Source: Oceaniglobus trochenteri (GTDB lineage Bacteria; Pseudomonadota; Alphaproteobacteria; Rhodobacterales; Rhodobacteraceae). From it: a stretch of 64,000 nt of DNA. Both the position numbers and the translations under genes were made by a program. The stretch lies in the NCBI RefSeq assembly GCF_020529025.1, contig NZ_JACNMM010000003.1, forward strand, positions 496,001 through 560,000, read 5' to 3'. Each line of letters opens with the position of its first letter. The first letter of the stretch is position 1. The notes beneath the pieces are model-generated. The model saw only the letters and a list, made by a program, of their open reading frames with translations, searched no databases and was not told the origin of the DNA. Positions 1-7,885 of this stretch are shown piece by piece.

Positions 1-353
1 TGGACGAGACGATCATCTTCGACCGTCTGGGCCGCGAGGATATGGGCGGGATCGTCGATATCCAGCTTGGCCTGTTGCAAAAGCGGCTGGCCGGGCGCAA
101 GATCACGCTTGATCTGGACGACGGTGCGCTGAAGTGGCTGGCGGACGAGGGCTATGACCCGGTGTTCGGTGCAAGGCCGCTGAAGCGGGTGATCCAGCGG
201 GCGTTGCAGGATCAACTGGCCGAGATGATCCTGGCTGGCGATGTGCGCGACGGCGAGGTCGTGCATGTCAGCGCAGGTGTCGATGGCCTGTTGGTGGGCG
301 ACCGGGTGTCGGCCAGCAACCGCAGGCCGCCGGAAGACGCGGTGGTACACTGA
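1..353 (+). CDS. clpB: ClpB disaggregase, C-terminal end (partial)
   Basis: This is the last part of the ATP-dependent chaperone ClpB, which works with DnaK to pull apart protein aggregates in the cytoplasm. The reading frame is already open at the window edge; about 117 residues are visible. The sequence covers the end of the second AAA+ module (DETIIFDRL, then LADEGYDPVFGARPLKRVIQ, a typical D2 sensor-2 segment with the GAR arginine) followed by the short C-terminal domain. The 5' part and both Walker motifs lie outside the window. A strong intrinsic terminator follows eight bases after the stop, so the gene ends its transcript. Identity is near certain from the D2 segment; ClpA or ClpC is less likely because of the C-terminal extension. 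Confidence 0.93.
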   Translation, partial: DETIIFDRLGREDMGGIVDIQLGLLQKRLAGRKITLDLDDGALKWLADEGYDPVFGARPLKRVIQRALQDQLAEMILAGDVRDGEVVHVSAGVDGLLVGDRVSASNRRPPEDAVVH

Positions 354-360
354 ACGACAA

Positions 361-387
361 GGGGCGCCCCACCGGGCGCCCCTTTTT
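361..387 (+). terminator. Rho-independent terminator of clpB
   Basis: A perfect 9-bp stem (361-369 with 374-382) with loop CACC is followed directly by five T residues. It sits eight bases after the clpB stop codon and also separates clpB from the convergent map gene. Confidence 0.9.
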
Positions 388-419
388 CATTCACCGGCAA
401 TTTCTGAGGGGCGCGCGCG

Positions 420-1232
420 TCAGCCCTGGGTCGGGTGGAAACGGCCCGCGGGGGACAGCGTGAAGATCTCGCACCCCTTGGCCGTCACGCCGACCGAATG
501 TTCGAACTGTGCCGACAGCGATTTGTCGCGCGTCACCGCTGTCCAGTCGTCGGCCAGGATCTTGGTTTCCGGGCGGCCGATGTTGATCATCGGTTCGATG
601 GTGAAGAACATGCCCTCTTCCAGCACCGGACCGGTGCCCGGGCGGCCATAGTGCAGCACGTTGGGGGGCGCGTGAAAGACCCGCCCCAACCCGTGACCGC
701 AGAAATCGCGCACCACCGACATGCGCTGGCCCTCGGCATAGGTCTGGATCGCGTGGCCGATGTCACCGAAGGTATTGCCGGGCTTCACCGCCTCGATGCC
801 CTTCATCAGGGAATCGTGGGTCACCTGGATCAGGCGTTCGGCCTTGCGCCCCAGCTTGCCCGCCACATACATGCGCGACGTGTCGCCGAACCAGCCATCG
901 ACAATTACGGTCACGTCGATGTTCAGGATGTCGCCGTCCTTCAGGGTCTTGTCGCCGGGAATGCCGTGACAGACGACGTGGTTCACCGAGATGCAGCTGG
1001 CGTGCTGGTATCCCTTGTACCCAATGGTGGCCGAACGTGCCCCGGCCTCGTCAACCCACTGGGTGATCAGGCGGTCCAGCTCGCCCGTGGTCTGGCCCAC
1101 GGTCACATGATCGGCGATATCGTCAAGAATTCTGGCCGCCAGCGCCCCGGCGACATGCATGCCTTCGAAATCGGCGGATTCGTAGATGCGGATGCCGTCC
1201 TTGGTCAGGCGGCCACGGTTCGTCTGGTCCAT
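420..1232 (-). CDS. map: Type I methionine aminopeptidase
   Basis: This cytoplasmic metalloprotease removes the initiator methionine from new proteins. The 270 residues match the usual length of bacterial type I enzymes. All five metal ligands are visible: D106 (in NIDVTV), D117 (in GDTSR), H180 (in GHGLGR), E213 (in TIEPM) and E244 (in QFEHS). The substrate-site histidine lies in HASCISVN at about residue 78. The ATG start is in phase with the family N-terminus. The gene converges on clpB and stands alone on its strand. The divergent gene is the RibD-C reductase at 1460. Confidence 0.96.
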   Translation of the reverse strand: MDQTNRGRLTKDGIRIYESADFEGMHVAGALAARILDDIADHVTVGQTTGELDRLITQWVDEAGARSATIGYKGYQHASCISVNHVVCHGIPGDKTLKDGDILNIDVTVIVDGWFGDTSRMYVAGKLGRKAERLIQVTHDSLMKGIEAVKPGNTFGDIGHAIQTYAEGQRMSVVRDFCGHGLGRVFHAPPNVLHYGRPGTGPVLEEGMFFTIEPMINIGRPETKILADDWTAVTRDKSLSAQFEHSVGVTAKGCEIFTLSPAGRFHPTQG

Positions 1233-1327
1233 GCGGGAACCTCATATCGGATGGGCGCGATCCGGGGATAATAAGCGCAGTGCACCAATTGTTCCAGCCC
1301 CCCGGTGGCCGGGGGCGGGGCGCCGCA

Positions 1328-1357
1328 TTGACCGAAGGTCGGCCGCCTTGCTATGAT
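1328..1357 (+). promoter_or_regulatory. Sigma-70-type promoter for the RibD-C reductase
   Basis: TTGACC (1328-1333) and TATGAT (1352-1357) are separated by 18 bases, close to housekeeping consensus. They lie in the 227-base gap between map and the gene starting at 1460. The leader would be about 95 bases. This is inferred from sequence match only. Confidence 0.55.
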
Positions 1358-1459
1358 CGCGCCACCAGCCGGAGTAGGGCCAGTGATCAATTAACCCTTG
1401 CCAGAAGACGAACGACCGCCGCGCGGCTGTCATTTCCGTGTTTTTGCAGAGGTTTCTTC

Positions 1460-1996
1460 ATGCGACGCATCATCTATGACGTGGCCGTCAGCCTTGACGG
1501 TTTCATTTGCGCATCCGATCACGACGTTTCGGCCTTTCCTGCCGAGGGCAGCCATGTGACTGCCTACCTTGAACGGTTGGCGGGCTATGACACCGTCATC
1601 ATGGGGCGTACCACCTATGAATTCGGCTATCGCTTCGGTCTTGTTCCCGGCGCGCGCGCCTATCCACACATGGACCACCACATCTTTTCCCGAACACTGA
1701 GCGTTCCGCCGACGGCGGATGTCACCGTGGTGCGCGACGATCAGGCCGGTGCCTTGCGTCGCCTTTGCGCGGCCCGGGGCGGAGATATCTATCTTTGCGG
1801 CGGCGGTATCCTTGCCGGATGGGTCGCCCGGCAGAGGCTGCTTTCGCTGTTGCGGATCAAGCGGGCGCCGGTGGTTCTGGGGTCGGGGGTGACCCTCTTC
1901 GAAGGGCTGGCCGCTCCTGTGCGGTTCACGCTGATCCGCAGCACGGCCCATGACAGCGGTGTGATCTTTTCCGAGTACGCTGTTCAGGGCGCCTGA
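1460..1996 (+). CDS. Dihydrofolate reductase family protein (RibD C-terminal type)
   Basis: This 178-residue protein has the RibD_C/DHFR-like fold: the opening RRIIYDVAVSLDGFI, a central GYDTVIMGRTTYE (cofactor loop seen in YwjB/YyaP proteins), and DIYLCGGGILAGWV near residue 112 that binds the pyrophosphate of NADP. Such stand-alone proteins are probable NADPH-dependent reductases, but their substrates are mostly unknown. The frame stays open upstream to 1280, but the ATG at 1460 has a fitting ribosome site (AGAGG) and matches the family N-terminus. The 3' end overlaps the convergent sfsA by 13 bases. Confidence 0.85.
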   Translation: MRRIIYDVAVSLDGFICASDHDVSAFPAEGSHVTAYLERLAGYDTVIMGRTTYEFGYRFGLVPGARAYPHMDHHIFSRTLSVPPTADVTVVRDDQAGALRRLCAARGGDIYLCGGGILAGWVARQRLLSLLRIKRAPVVLGSGVTLFEGLAAPVRFTLIRSTAHDSGVIFSEYAVQGA

Positions 1997-2691
1997 ACCG
2001 GCAGGGCCTTGCGCAGGGTCACGCCGTCAAGGCCGATGGCGGTGTCGTAACACAGCATCTCAACGCCCGCGGCCCGGGCATCGCCAAAGGCCTTTGCATA
2101 GGCCGGGTCAAGATCGGCTGCCATGGCAAGGGCCGTGCAATCGGTGCGCTGCACGAGGTAGAGCATGACCGCGCGATGCCCCGCCGCCACCATCAGCGAC
2201 AGTTCGTGCAGATGCCGCGCCCCGCGCGCCGTCACGCAGTCGGGAAATTCCGCCAGCGACCCGTTGCGCAGAAGGTGGACGTTCTTCACCTCGACATAGG
2301 CATTGGGCAGGCCAGGCTCGCTGAGCAGGAAATCGACACGGCTTTTGGTGCCATAGTTCACCTCGGGGCGGGTGTTGGAATACATCGCCAGTTCCGGGAT
2401 CGCGCGGGCGCGCAGTGCCTCGCCCACGACGCGGTTGGGCACGGCGGTGTCGATGCCCGCCCAGTGGCCATCGGCGAATTCGACCAGCCGCCAGCCATAG
2501 CGCAGCTTGCGTTTCGGGTCGTCGTTGGGTTCGACCCAGACCCGCAGGCCGGGGTCTTTCAGCCCCAGCATGGCGCCGGGGTTGGGGCAGTGGGCGCGCA
2601 CCGTTTCCCCGCTGTCCAGGGTGACTTCGCACAGGAACCGGTTCCAGCGGCGAACAAGGTGACCGGCGATCAGGGGGGCGGCAAACAGCAT
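1984..2691 (-). CDS. sfsA: DNA/RNA nuclease SfsA family protein
   Basis: A full-length (235 residues) SfsA protein. The family was named for a sugar-fermentation-stimulation phenotype in Escherichia coli and is now grouped with PD-(D/E)XK-type nuclease folds with an N-terminal OB domain. The N-terminal block VRRWNRFLCEVTLDSG and HCPNPGAM (about residues 34-41) are hallmarks, as are SRVDFLLS and AYVEVKNVHLL (about residues 116-140), which carry the D and ExK of the nuclease core. It overlaps the 3' end of the preceding convergent gene by 13 bases. Its true cellular role is uncertain. Confidence 0.92.
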   Translation of the reverse strand: MLFAAPLIAGHLVRRWNRFLCEVTLDSGETVRAHCPNPGAMLGLKDPGLRVWVEPNDDPKRKLRYGWRLVEFADGHWAGIDTAVPNRVVGEALRARAIPELAMYSNTRPEVNYGTKSRVDFLLSEPGLPNAYVEVKNVHLLRNGSLAEFPDCVTARGARHLHELSLMVAAGHRAVMLYLVQRTDCTALAMAADLDPAYAKAFGDARAAGVEMLCYDTAIGLDGVTLRKALPVQAP

Positions 2692-2831
2692 GGCGCCGAC
2701 CTAGCAGAACATCCCGCGCCGCAAAAGGGCGCCCTTGGCCGGGTTTTCGCCCCCTTCGCGGCGGCCACTTCTGGCGCAGCGGCCGAACGCAGGCTAACCA
2801 AGGGCAGTGAAACTCAATTCCGGGGGCCGAA

Positions 2832-3563
2832 ATGGCAAATCCGACGGCAGCGATGCTGGTCATTGGCGATGAAATCCTGTCGGGGCGCACCCGCGATGCC
2901 AACATGCACCATCTGGCGGGCGAACTGACGAAACACGGGATCGACCTGCGCGAGGTGCGCATCGTTTCCGATGACCGCGAGGCGATCGTCGCGGCGGTCA
3001 GCGCGTTGCGGGACAGTGCCGATCATGTCTTCACCTCGGGCGGGATTGGCCCCACCCATGACGACATCACCGCCGATTGCGTGGCGGCGGCCTTTGACGA
3101 TCATATCGACGTGCGCGACGATGCCCGCGCCCTGCTTCAGGCCCATTACGACAGGCAGGGGACCGAGCTGAATGCCGCCCGCCTGCGCATGGCCCGCATC
3201 CCCGACAGCGCAACCCTGATCGAAAACCCGGTATCGGTCGCGCCCGGTTTCACCATCGGCAATGTCCACGTCATGGCCGGGGTGCCCAACGTGTTCCAGG
3301 CCATGGTGGCCAGCGTCCTGCCGACGCTGACCGGCGGTGCGCCGCTGCTGTCGCAAAGCCTGCGGATCGACCGGGGCGAAGGCGATATCGCCGGCCCGCT
3401 GGGGGAACTGGCGGCGGCCTTTCCCGATCTTTCCATCGGTTCATACCCATTTCAGCGCAATGGCGCCTATGGGGCGAACATCGTGATCCGTGGCAGCGAT
3501 GGCGCGCGGGTCAGCGCGGCGATGGCGCAACTCTGCGACCTGTTTCCCGGTTCGCAGGCATGA
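2832..3563 (+). CDS. CinA-like molybdopterin-binding (MoaB/Mog) domain protein
   Basis: The 243-residue protein carries the MoCF-biosynthesis fold of CinA: AAMLVIGDEILSGRTRD at the N-terminus, then VFTSGGIGPTHDDIT (about residues 58-72), the classical GGIGPTxDD motif. It lacks the C-terminal PncC/NMN-amidohydrolase domain of full-length CinA, so it is the short form common in alphaproteobacteria, often annotated as competence/damage-inducible protein A. The exact reaction is unknown. A putative nucleotide pyrophosphatase role is possible by analogy with the COG1058 domain. The gene overlaps the following GNAT gene by 4 bases (ATGA), suggesting one transcript. Confidence 0.88.
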   Translation: MANPTAAMLVIGDEILSGRTRDANMHHLAGELTKHGIDLREVRIVSDDREAIVAAVSALRDSADHVFTSGGIGPTHDDITADCVAAAFDDHIDVRDDARALLQAHYDRQGTELNAARLRMARIPDSATLIENPVSVAPGFTIGNVHVMAGVPNVFQAMVASVLPTLTGGAPLLSQSLRIDRGEGDIAGPLGELAAAFPDLSIGSYPFQRNGAYGANIVIRGSDGARVSAAMAQLCDLFPGSQA

Positions 3564-4306
3564 CGCCCGAGGCCCTGTTCGCCACGCTTGAGGCGACTTG
3601 GCCCGCCGCGCGGCGGGTCGCCCTGCCGCCCTTTGAAATCCGCGATGGCAGGGGCGGCGGCAAGCGGGTGTCGGCGGCCATCGCGACCGAGACCGTGGCC
3701 GATGACGATATCGAGGCCGCCGAGCACGCCATGGCCGCCCTGGGCCAGGCGCCGCTGTTCATGCTGCGCCGGGCCGATGATCCGCTGGACGGGATGCTTG
3801 CGGCGCGTGGATACCGGATTGCCGATCCGACGGTGATCCGTGCTTGTCCCATCAAGGCGCTGACGGCGCAGCGCCCGCCGCCGGTGTCGGCCTTCACCAT
3901 ATGGGAGCCGCTGCAGATCATGCGCGACATCTGGGCCGGTGGCGGCATCGGGGCGGCGCGGCTGGAGGTGATGAACCGCGTGACGGCGGCCAGGACCGGC
4001 GTGCTGGGGCGCAGCGCCGACAAGCCCGCCGGCGCCGCCTTTATCGCGCTTCACGATGATATCGCCATGGTGCACGCGGTCGAGGTGCGGCCCGAATCCC
4101 GTCGTCTGGGCACGGCCCGCCACATGATGCTGGCCGCGGCGCATTGGGCCGCCGAACAGGGCGCGCGCGACATCGCCGTGGCCGTGACCGAGGCGAACGC
4201 GGCGGCCAACGCGCTCTATGCTTCCCTCGGGATGCCTGTATGCGCTAAATATCATTATCGCATCGGGGACTCGCTGGATGACCAGGGACGCACCGACGGC
4301 GCTTGA
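3560..4306 (+). CDS. GNAT family N-acetyltransferase
   Basis: This 248-residue protein ends in a GNAT acetyl-CoA-binding domain: AMVHAVEVRPESRRLGTARHMM (about residues 170-190) contains the V-x-P-x-x-R-x-x-G-x-A signature, followed by AVTEANAAANALYASLGM (about residues 213-230), the final helix and strand of the fold. The N-terminal 120 residues are a more diverged half, as in two-domain GNATs. The acceptor substrate is unknown. It is coupled to the upstream cinA-like gene by ATGA overlap, and its 3' end overlaps the start of the AhpD-like gene by 29 bases, so the run 2832-5767 is probably one operon. Confidence 0.85.
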   Translation: MTPEALFATLEATWPAARRVALPPFEIRDGRGGGKRVSAAIATETVADDDIEAAEHAMAALGQAPLFMLRRADDPLDGMLAARGYRIADPTVIRACPIKALTAQRPPPVSAFTIWEPLQIMRDIWAGGGIGAARLEVMNRVTAARTGVLGRSADKPAGAAFIALHDDIAMVHAVEVRPESRRLGTARHMMLAAAHWAAEQGARDIAVAVTEANAAANALYASLGMPVCAKYHYRIGDSLDDQGRTDGA

Positions 4307-4847
4307 CCTGCCCATGGTCGATCCGCTGCCGGACAAGACACGGAAATACTTCGACATCTGCCAGGAAAAGCTGGGCATGGTGCCCAATGTCCTGCGCGCC
4401 TATGCCTTCGACATAGCCAAGCTGGATGCCTTCACCGCCATGTACAACGACCTGATGCTGGGCGATTCGGCGCTCAGCCAGCTTGAGCGCGAGATGATCG
4501 CGGTGGCGGTTTCCGCCGAGAACCGGTGCTATTACTGCCTTGTGGCCCATGGCGCGGCGGTGCGGCAGCTTTCGGGCGATCCTGTGTTCGGGGAACAGAT
4601 CGTGCTGAACTGGCGGGTTGCGACCCTGACGCCACAGCAGCGCGCCATGTTGGAGTTTGCCGCAAAGCTGACAGATTCTTGCCACAATGTTGGAGAAGAT
4701 GATCGGCAGGCCCTGCGCGATGCGGGGTTCAGCGACCGTGACATCTGGGATATCGCCGCGGTTGCGGGGTTCTTCAACATGACAAACCGGGTTGCCGCGG
4801 CAACGGACATGAAACCAAACGCCGAGTATCACGCTTCATACAGATGA
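4278..4847 (+). CDS. Peroxidase-related AhpD-like (carboxymuconolactone decarboxylase family) protein
   Basis: The 189-residue protein contains the CMD/AhpD core: ALSQLEREMIAVAVSAENRC, then CYYCLVAHG (about residues 84-92). The CxxC plus histidine motif supports thiol-based peroxidase or disulfide chemistry, as in uncharacterised peroxidase-related enzymes. The C-terminal DIWDIAAVAGFFNMTNRVA is typical for this family. The frame extends upstream to 4218, but the ATG at 4278 has a GGGGA ribosome site and matches family length. It starts within the GNAT gene and ends on an ATGA overlap with the OmpA-like gene. A role in peroxide or alkylhydroperoxide handling is inferred. Confidence 0.87.
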   Translation: MTRDAPTALDLPMVDPLPDKTRKYFDICQEKLGMVPNVLRAYAFDIAKLDAFTAMYNDLMLGDSALSQLEREMIAVAVSAENRCYYCLVAHGAAVRQLSGDPVFGEQIVLNWRVATLTPQQRAMLEFAAKLTDSCHNVGEDDRQALRDAGFSDRDIWDIAAVAGFFNMTNRVAAATDMKPNAEYHASYR

Positions 4848-5767
4848 CACCACGCATCCTGCCCCTCCTGGCTCTCGGTCTCTGGCCGGCGATGGCCCCG
4901 GCGCTGACGCTGGATTTCCCGGCGCCGGTGACGCTGACGGCCGACCAGCTTTCCAGGGCCGACAGCCTGCGCCTGCCTGCGGGGCCCTTCGATGGCACGT
5001 CGGTCAAGATGCGCGCGACCGAAGGGCAGGTGACGCGCCAGGCCTGGCGGCTGGCGTCGGGGCGGATGACCACCGGCCAGATCCTCGACCCGCTGCGCCG
5101 CCAATTGGAAAGCGAAGGGTTCAACATCCTCTATGAATGCCGTGACACCGTTTGCGGCGGCTTCGATTTCCGCTTTGCCGCCGATGTGATGGGCGAACCG
5201 GCGATGCATGTCGATCTGGGCAATTACCGTTATCTTCTGGCCGAGGATGGCGACGGCGTGACCGTCGCCCTGATGGTCAGCCGGTCGCCCAACAGCGGTT
5301 TCGTGCAGCTGACCCGCGTGGGCGACGACGACCGGATGCCCGACGTGGTGGTCACCTCTACCAAGTCGGCCAGCTTCTCGTCGGCCCTGGCGCCGGGTAC
5401 GCTTCTGGGGGGGCTGGTGGAAACCGGGCGCGCGCCGCTGGACGATCTTCTGTTCCAGACCGGATCGTCGAACCTTGAACAGGGTGAATTCCCCTCGCTG
5501 CGGGCGCTGGCCCGTTACCTTGAAACGCATCCCGAACAGCGGGTCACGCTGGTGGGGCATACCGATACCGAAGGCGGGCTGGACGGCAACATCGCCCTGT
5601 CGCGCCGCCGGGCCGAGGCGGTGCGCGATGTGCTGGTCGAAAGCTTCGGGGTCGATCGCGCACAGATCAGCGCCGAGGGTGTCGGATACCTTGCCCCCCG
5701 CGCCAGCAACGAAACCGCCGACGGCCGGTTGGCCAATCGCCGGGTCGAGGTTGTTCTGAACAACTGA
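4844..5767 (+). CDS. OmpA family outer-membrane/peptidoglycan-binding lipid-free protein
   Basis: This 307-residue protein has a Sec signal peptide (about residues 1-22, ending near APALT) and a C-terminal OmpA domain (about residues 195-305). Visible landmarks are LLFQTGSSNLEQGEF, VTLVGHTDTEG, LSRRRAEAVRDVL and GRLANRRVEVVL; the D and R residues that hold diaminopimelate in OmpA-like domains are kept. The N-terminal 170 residues do not look like a beta-barrel and carry one close cysteine pair (CRDTVC), suggesting a periplasmic globular domain. No lipobox is seen. It is the last gene of the cinA-like operon, coupled by ATGA to the AhpD-like gene. Confidence 0.85.
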   Translation: MTPRILPLLALGLWPAMAPALTLDFPAPVTLTADQLSRADSLRLPAGPFDGTSVKMRATEGQVTRQAWRLASGRMTTGQILDPLRRQLESEGFNILYECRDTVCGGFDFRFAADVMGEPAMHVDLGNYRYLLAEDGDGVTVALMVSRSPNSGFVQLTRVGDDDRMPDVVVTSTKSASFSSALAPGTLLGGLVETGRAPLDDLLFQTGSSNLEQGEFPSLRALARYLETHPEQRVTLVGHTDTEGGLDGNIALSRRRAEAVRDVLVESFGVDRAQISAEGVGYLAPRASNETADGRLANRRVEVVLNN

Positions 5768-5822
5768 AACGGGCGGCAACGGGCCCCGCGCCCGGCGCAG
5801 GCCGGGGGTGGGGGCATGGAGT

Positions 5823-5838
5823 GGCGCGCCTGCGCGCC
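5823..5838 (-). terminator. Hairpin after the LysR gene (weak terminator)
   Basis: A 7-bp perfect inverted repeat (GGCGCGC with GCGCGCC, 2-base loop) lies 15 bases past the stop of the leftward LysR gene. On the minus strand it is followed by ACTCCATG rather than a T-run, so termination would be weak. It resembles the GGCGC-TGAC-GCGCC terminators elsewhere in the window. Confidence 0.35.
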
Positions 5839-5852
5839 GCCTTCAGGTCACG

Positions 5853-6758
5853 TCACCAGGTATCTGGCCCCTTGTCGGCGAAGGCGTGCACCAGGAAATC
5901 GATGAAGGCCCGCACCTTGGGCTGGGTGAACCGCCCCGGCGGATAGACCGCGTAGATGCCCTGAGTTTCCAGCGGCAGGTCCGGGATCGCCTCTTGCACC
6001 AGTCCCTTTTCCAGGGCGTCGGCATAAAGGAAGCTGGGCAGATAGGCGATGCCAAGCCCCGAGATTGCCGCGTTCAGCAGCGATTGCCCGTCGTTCACCG
6101 AAAGCCATCCTGCGGTGCGCACCTGGCGTTTCTCGCCCGAGGGGGCGGTCAGTTTCCAGACCGCGCCGTTGCTTTGGCTGGAGTAATGCAGCAACTTGTG
6201 TTCGTTCAGATCGTCGATCTTCTGGGGGCGGCCGTATTGCTGGAAATAGCTGGGCGCGCCGATCATCCGCTTGGTCGTTTCGGTCAGCTTGCGGGCGCGC
6301 AGGGTGCTGTCCTCCAGCTCTCCGATGCGCACCGCCATGTCGAACCCTTCCGAAATCAGTTCGACGAAGCGGTTGTTCAGAACCATGTTCACCGTGATGT
6401 CGGGGAATTCGCTGAGGAATTCGCCCAGGATCGGTGAAAGATGGTTCACCCCGAAATCGGTGGCCACCGAGATGCGCAGCAGCCCCGAAGGCGCCGATTG
6501 CATCGAGGTCACCAGCGAATCGGCCTCGCCCGCGTCGTTCAGGACCCGCCTGGCGCGGTCGTAATAGGCCAGGCCAATCTCGGTCGGGCTGACGCGGCGC
6601 GTCGTTCGGTTCAACAGCCGCGCGCCCAGCCGTGCCTCAAGCGACGAGACATGCTTGCTGACCGCCGACTTCGAAATGCCCATCTTCTTGGCCGCGTCGG
6701 TGAAACCGCCCTGGTCCACCACGGTGGCAAAGGCCTCCATTTCGGTCAGTCTATCCAT
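5853..6758 (-). CDS. LysR family transcriptional regulator
   Basis: A full-length (301 residues) LysR-type regulator. The N-terminal winged helix-turn-helix spans about residues 1-60 (MEAFATVVDQGGFTDAAKKM, then SKSAVSKHVSSLEARLGARL), followed by a linker helix and a periplasmic-binding-protein-like effector domain (about residues 90-295) starting GLLRISVATDFGVNHLSP. It belongs to the DsdC/CrgA-like group by its N-terminal pattern. The effector is unknown. It lies downstream, on the same strand, of the hydroxyacid dehydrogenase block but is separated from it by a strong terminator, so it is transcribed on its own. Control of the neighbouring sugar-acid genes is possible but not shown. Confidence 0.93.
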   Translation of the reverse strand: MDRLTEMEAFATVVDQGGFTDAAKKMGISKSAVSKHVSSLEARLGARLLNRTTRRVSPTEIGLAYYDRARRVLNDAGEADSLVTSMQSAPSGLLRISVATDFGVNHLSPILGEFLSEFPDITVNMVLNNRFVELISEGFDMAVRIGELEDSTLRARKLTETTKRMIGAPSYFQQYGRPQKIDDLNEHKLLHYSSQSNGAVWKLTAPSGEKRQVRTAGWLSVNDGQSLLNAAISGLGIAYLPSFLYADALEKGLVQEAIPDLPLETQGIYAVYPPGRFTQPKVRAFIDFLVHAFADKGPDTW

Positions 6759-6878
6759 GTCGATACCTCAATTTCCGCCTCACCAATGGGGGGAAGATGG
6801 CAGCGAATTCAGGCAGGATTGGGGTCGCGTGGCGACAATATCGGGGATTTGCGCAAAGTGTCGGCACAGCGGAAACGC

Positions 6879-6907
6879 AAAAGTGGCGCCGCATCGGGCG
6901 CCACTTT
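6879..6907 (-). terminator. Rho-independent terminator of the leftward sugar-acid block
   Basis: A perfect 11-bp stem (6880-6890 with 6897-6907, loop of 6) with a T-run on the minus strand (TTTT, 6882-6879). It lies 25 bases beyond the stop of the 2-hydroxyacid dehydrogenase and closes that operon before the LysR gene. Confidence 0.85.
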
Positions 6908-6931
6908 CAGTTCGCGATCAGTCGGTCGCGC

Positions 6932-7885
6932 CTAGAGATGGGCGGTTTCCGGCACCGAGGTCAGAACCGTGCCGTCCTTCAGGAACTGGCTGAGGTTGTC
7001 GCAGACCAGGTCACCCATGGCCTGGCGGGTCTCGACCGTGGCGCTGGCCACATGGGGCAGAAGGGTGACGTTCTGAAGCGCGAACAGCGCCTCGGGCACG
7101 TTGGGTTCATCCTCGAACACGTCCAGCCCGGCCCAGCCAAGCCGCCCGTCCTGAAGCGCGGCGATCATCGCCGCCTCGTCCACCACGGTGCCGCGCGCCA
7201 CGTTGATCAGGGTGCCGTTCGGCCCCAGCGCCTCGATCACCTCGCGGTTGACCAGCTTGTCGGTGGCGGCGCCGCCGGGGGTGATGACGATCAGGTAGTC
7301 GCAATCGCGCGCCATCCGGGTCAGGTCGTCATAGTATTCATAGGCGACATCCTTCCTGGTGCGCGAATGATAGACGACCCTGGCATCGAAGACGGCAAGC
7401 TTTTCGGCGATCCGCTGGCCGATCCGGCCAAGGCCGACAATGCCCATCACCTTGCCCTCGGGGCTGCGCGTGAGGGGGGTGTTGCCCTCTTTCGCCCAGC
7501 GACCGGCACGCACATAGGCATCGTTGAACACCAGGTCGCGCGAGGCGGCCAGCAGCAGCAGCAGCGCCGTGTTCGCCACGTCGTCGTTCAGGACGTTGGG
7601 GGTATGGGTCACCTTGATCCCGCGCGCCGCGCAGGCGTCGGTGTCGATGCCGTCATAGCCCACGCCATAGGCCGCCGCGATCTTCAGGTTCGGGCAGCCT
7701 TCCAGGATTTCGGTCGGAACCCCGGCGTGGCCATTGGTGGCCACGCCGGTGATTGTCGGCCCCTGCGCCGAAAGGAACGCGGGCAGATCGTCGATCTCGC
7801 TCAGGCGGTGCAGCGTGAACTCGGCTTCGAACCGGTCGATCATCCGCTCGGTCGCCCCACCGATCAGCAGGAGCCCGGGCTTCAT
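6932..7885 (-). CDS. D-2-hydroxyacid dehydrogenase (GhrB/hydroxypyruvate reductase type)
   Basis: This cytoplasmic NAD(P)-dependent enzyme of 317 residues interconverts a 2-keto acid and a D-2-hydroxy acid. The Rossmann motif GLGRIG is at 151-156, and the catalytic triad of the family is present: R231 (in NVARGT), E260 (in EDEP) and H278 (in LPHVAS). Glyoxylate, hydroxypyruvate or a short sugar acid is the likely substrate. It overlaps the upstream FAH-family hydrolase by 4 bases (ATGA on the minus strand), so it is probably translated together with it. In that setting it may reduce or oxidise the two- or three-carbon product of the cleavage step. Confidence 0.9.
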   Translation of the reverse strand: MKPGLLLIGGATERMIDRFEAEFTLHRLSEIDDLPAFLSAQGPTITGVATNGHAGVPTEILEGCPNLKIAAAYGVGYDGIDTDACAARGIKVTHTPNVLNDDVANTALLLLLAASRDLVFNDAYVRAGRWAKEGNTPLTRSPEGKVMGIVGLGRIGQRIAEKLAVFDARVVYHSRTRKDVAYEYYDDLTRMARDCDYLIVITPGGAATDKLVNREVIEALGPNGTLINVARGTVVDEAAMIAALQDGRLGWAGLDVFEDEPNVPEALFALQNVTLLPHVASATVETRQAMGDLVCDNLSQFLKDGTVLTSVPETAHL

